Positions 5,490-5,996 of a stretch of 5,996 nucleotides of DNA are shown here, one piece after another (position 1 is the stretch's first letter; each line of letters opens with the position of its first letter). The notes below the pieces were generated by a model, which was given only the letters and a program-made list of their open reading frames with translations, had not been told where the DNA came from and did not search any database. The DNA comes from Alphaproteobacteria bacterium. GTDB taxonomy: Bacteria; Pseudomonadota; Alphaproteobacteria; Sphingomonadales; Sphingomonadaceae. The DNA is taken from contig JAQGLD010000336.1 in NCBI GenBank assembly GCA_028293055.1, positions 1-5,996 of the forward strand, read 5' to 3'. The position numbers and the translations under genes were made by a program.

Positions 5490-5996
5490 CCGCTGATCAT
5501 TGCCGGCGGCGGCCTTTCCGGCTGCCTCGCCGCACTTGCGCTCGCCGAGCGGAGACCGGACCTGCCTTTCCTGCTGATCGAGGCCGGCGAGACGTTCGGC
5601 GGAAATCACATCTGGTCCTTCTTCGACAGCGACATCCCACCCCGGAACGAATGGCTTACCGACATGCTCGGCGCCCGACGATGGGCGGGACACGAGCTTC
5701 TGTTTCCAGGGCGCGAGCGGCGGCTCGACACCGCCTATAACAGCATCTCGTCCCGGGACCTGGACGGCCTCGTCCGTGCCAGGCTTCGTCCGGATCAATA
5801 TCGGCTCGGCACGGCCATCGAGACGCTCGACGCCGCCGGCGTGACGCTCGCGGGCGGCGAAGGTATTGCCGGCGCAGTGCTCGACGCCCGCGGCGCCGGC
5901 CCGGTCGCCGGACCGCGCCTCGCCTGGCAGAAATTCCTCGGCCTCACCTGCCGTTTCGAGACCCCGCACGGCGTCGAAAGGCCGCTGGTGATGGAC
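5490..5996 (+). CDS. crtY: Lycopene beta-cyclase, CrtY type (3' end beyond window, start unresolved)
   Basis: The N-terminal 169 residues of a CrtY-family lycopene cyclase, which makes beta-ionone rings on lycopene to give beta-carotene. Visible motifs are the FAD/NAD(P)-binding Rossmann start LIIAGGGLSGCLAALAL, an acidic end of the second strand (LLIEAGETFGG), GNHIWSFFDSDI, YNSISSRDLDGLV, and LAWQKFLGLTCRFETPHG followed by PLVMD. The frame has no stop to the window end. The coordinate given is the first clearly homologous codon. No ATG, GTG or TTG exists in this frame between an ATG at 5337 (inside the antisense DUF2141 gene) and the Rossmann motif. AAGGGGG at 5469-5475 could be a ribosome binding site, and an out-of-frame ATG at 5431 has GAGGG five bases upstream. 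A CTG at 5493 is possible. Probably the first gene of a rightward carotenoid operon. Confidence 0.88.

Noticed and set aside
5433..5969. N-terminal extension of the DUF2141 frame to a start at 5969.
   Set aside because: It is antisense to crtY; the internal ATG at 5432 has a ribosome binding site and is followed directly by a signal peptide.

Overview
The window comes from a GC-rich alphaproteobacterium, most likely of the order Sphingomonadales. The grounds are the strong G/C preference at third codon positions, an EL222-type LOV-HTH photoreceptor, a CrtY-type lycopene cyclase next to isoprenoid genes, and a general-stress (sigma-EcfG type) promoter motif. This placement is inferred from gene content and protein style, not from a database search.

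Left part (1-770): a small secreted protein gene on the minus strand has a good GGAAC-N16-CGTT promoter motif upstream. It diverges from a GlsB/YeaQ-family small membrane protein gene on the plus strand. Both look like envelope or stress accessory genes.

Debris region (771-1633): the C-terminal half of an ECF-type sigma factor (minus strand) abuts a cupredoxin domain (plus strand). Both genes lack their 5' parts at the same point (about 1090-1110), as expected if one deletion removed the divergent start region of the pair. The cupredoxin also seems to carry a one-base frameshift between a leftover signal peptide and the mature domain. A short open frame of unknown nature follows (1386-1619).

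Light and isoprenoid region (1634-5996): a crotonase-superfamily gene lacking both classical catalytic glutamates overlaps, by its stop codon, a LOV-HTH blue-light transcription factor very like EL222. Convergent with these on the minus strand is a compact operon: a DUF2141 secreted protein, IspH (last step of the MEP pathway, giving IPP and DMAPP), and an IspA/CrtE-type prenyl diphosphate synthase. Diverging from that operon at the right edge is crtY (lycopene beta-cyclase), cut by the window end and without a recognisable start codon.

Together the right two thirds supply C5 units (IspH), condense them (IspA) and cyclise lycopene (CrtY), with a blue-light-responsive regulator alongside. The simplest hypothesis is light-controlled carotenoid production. 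No RNA genes, CRISPR arrays, insertion sequences or intact mobile elements were seen.
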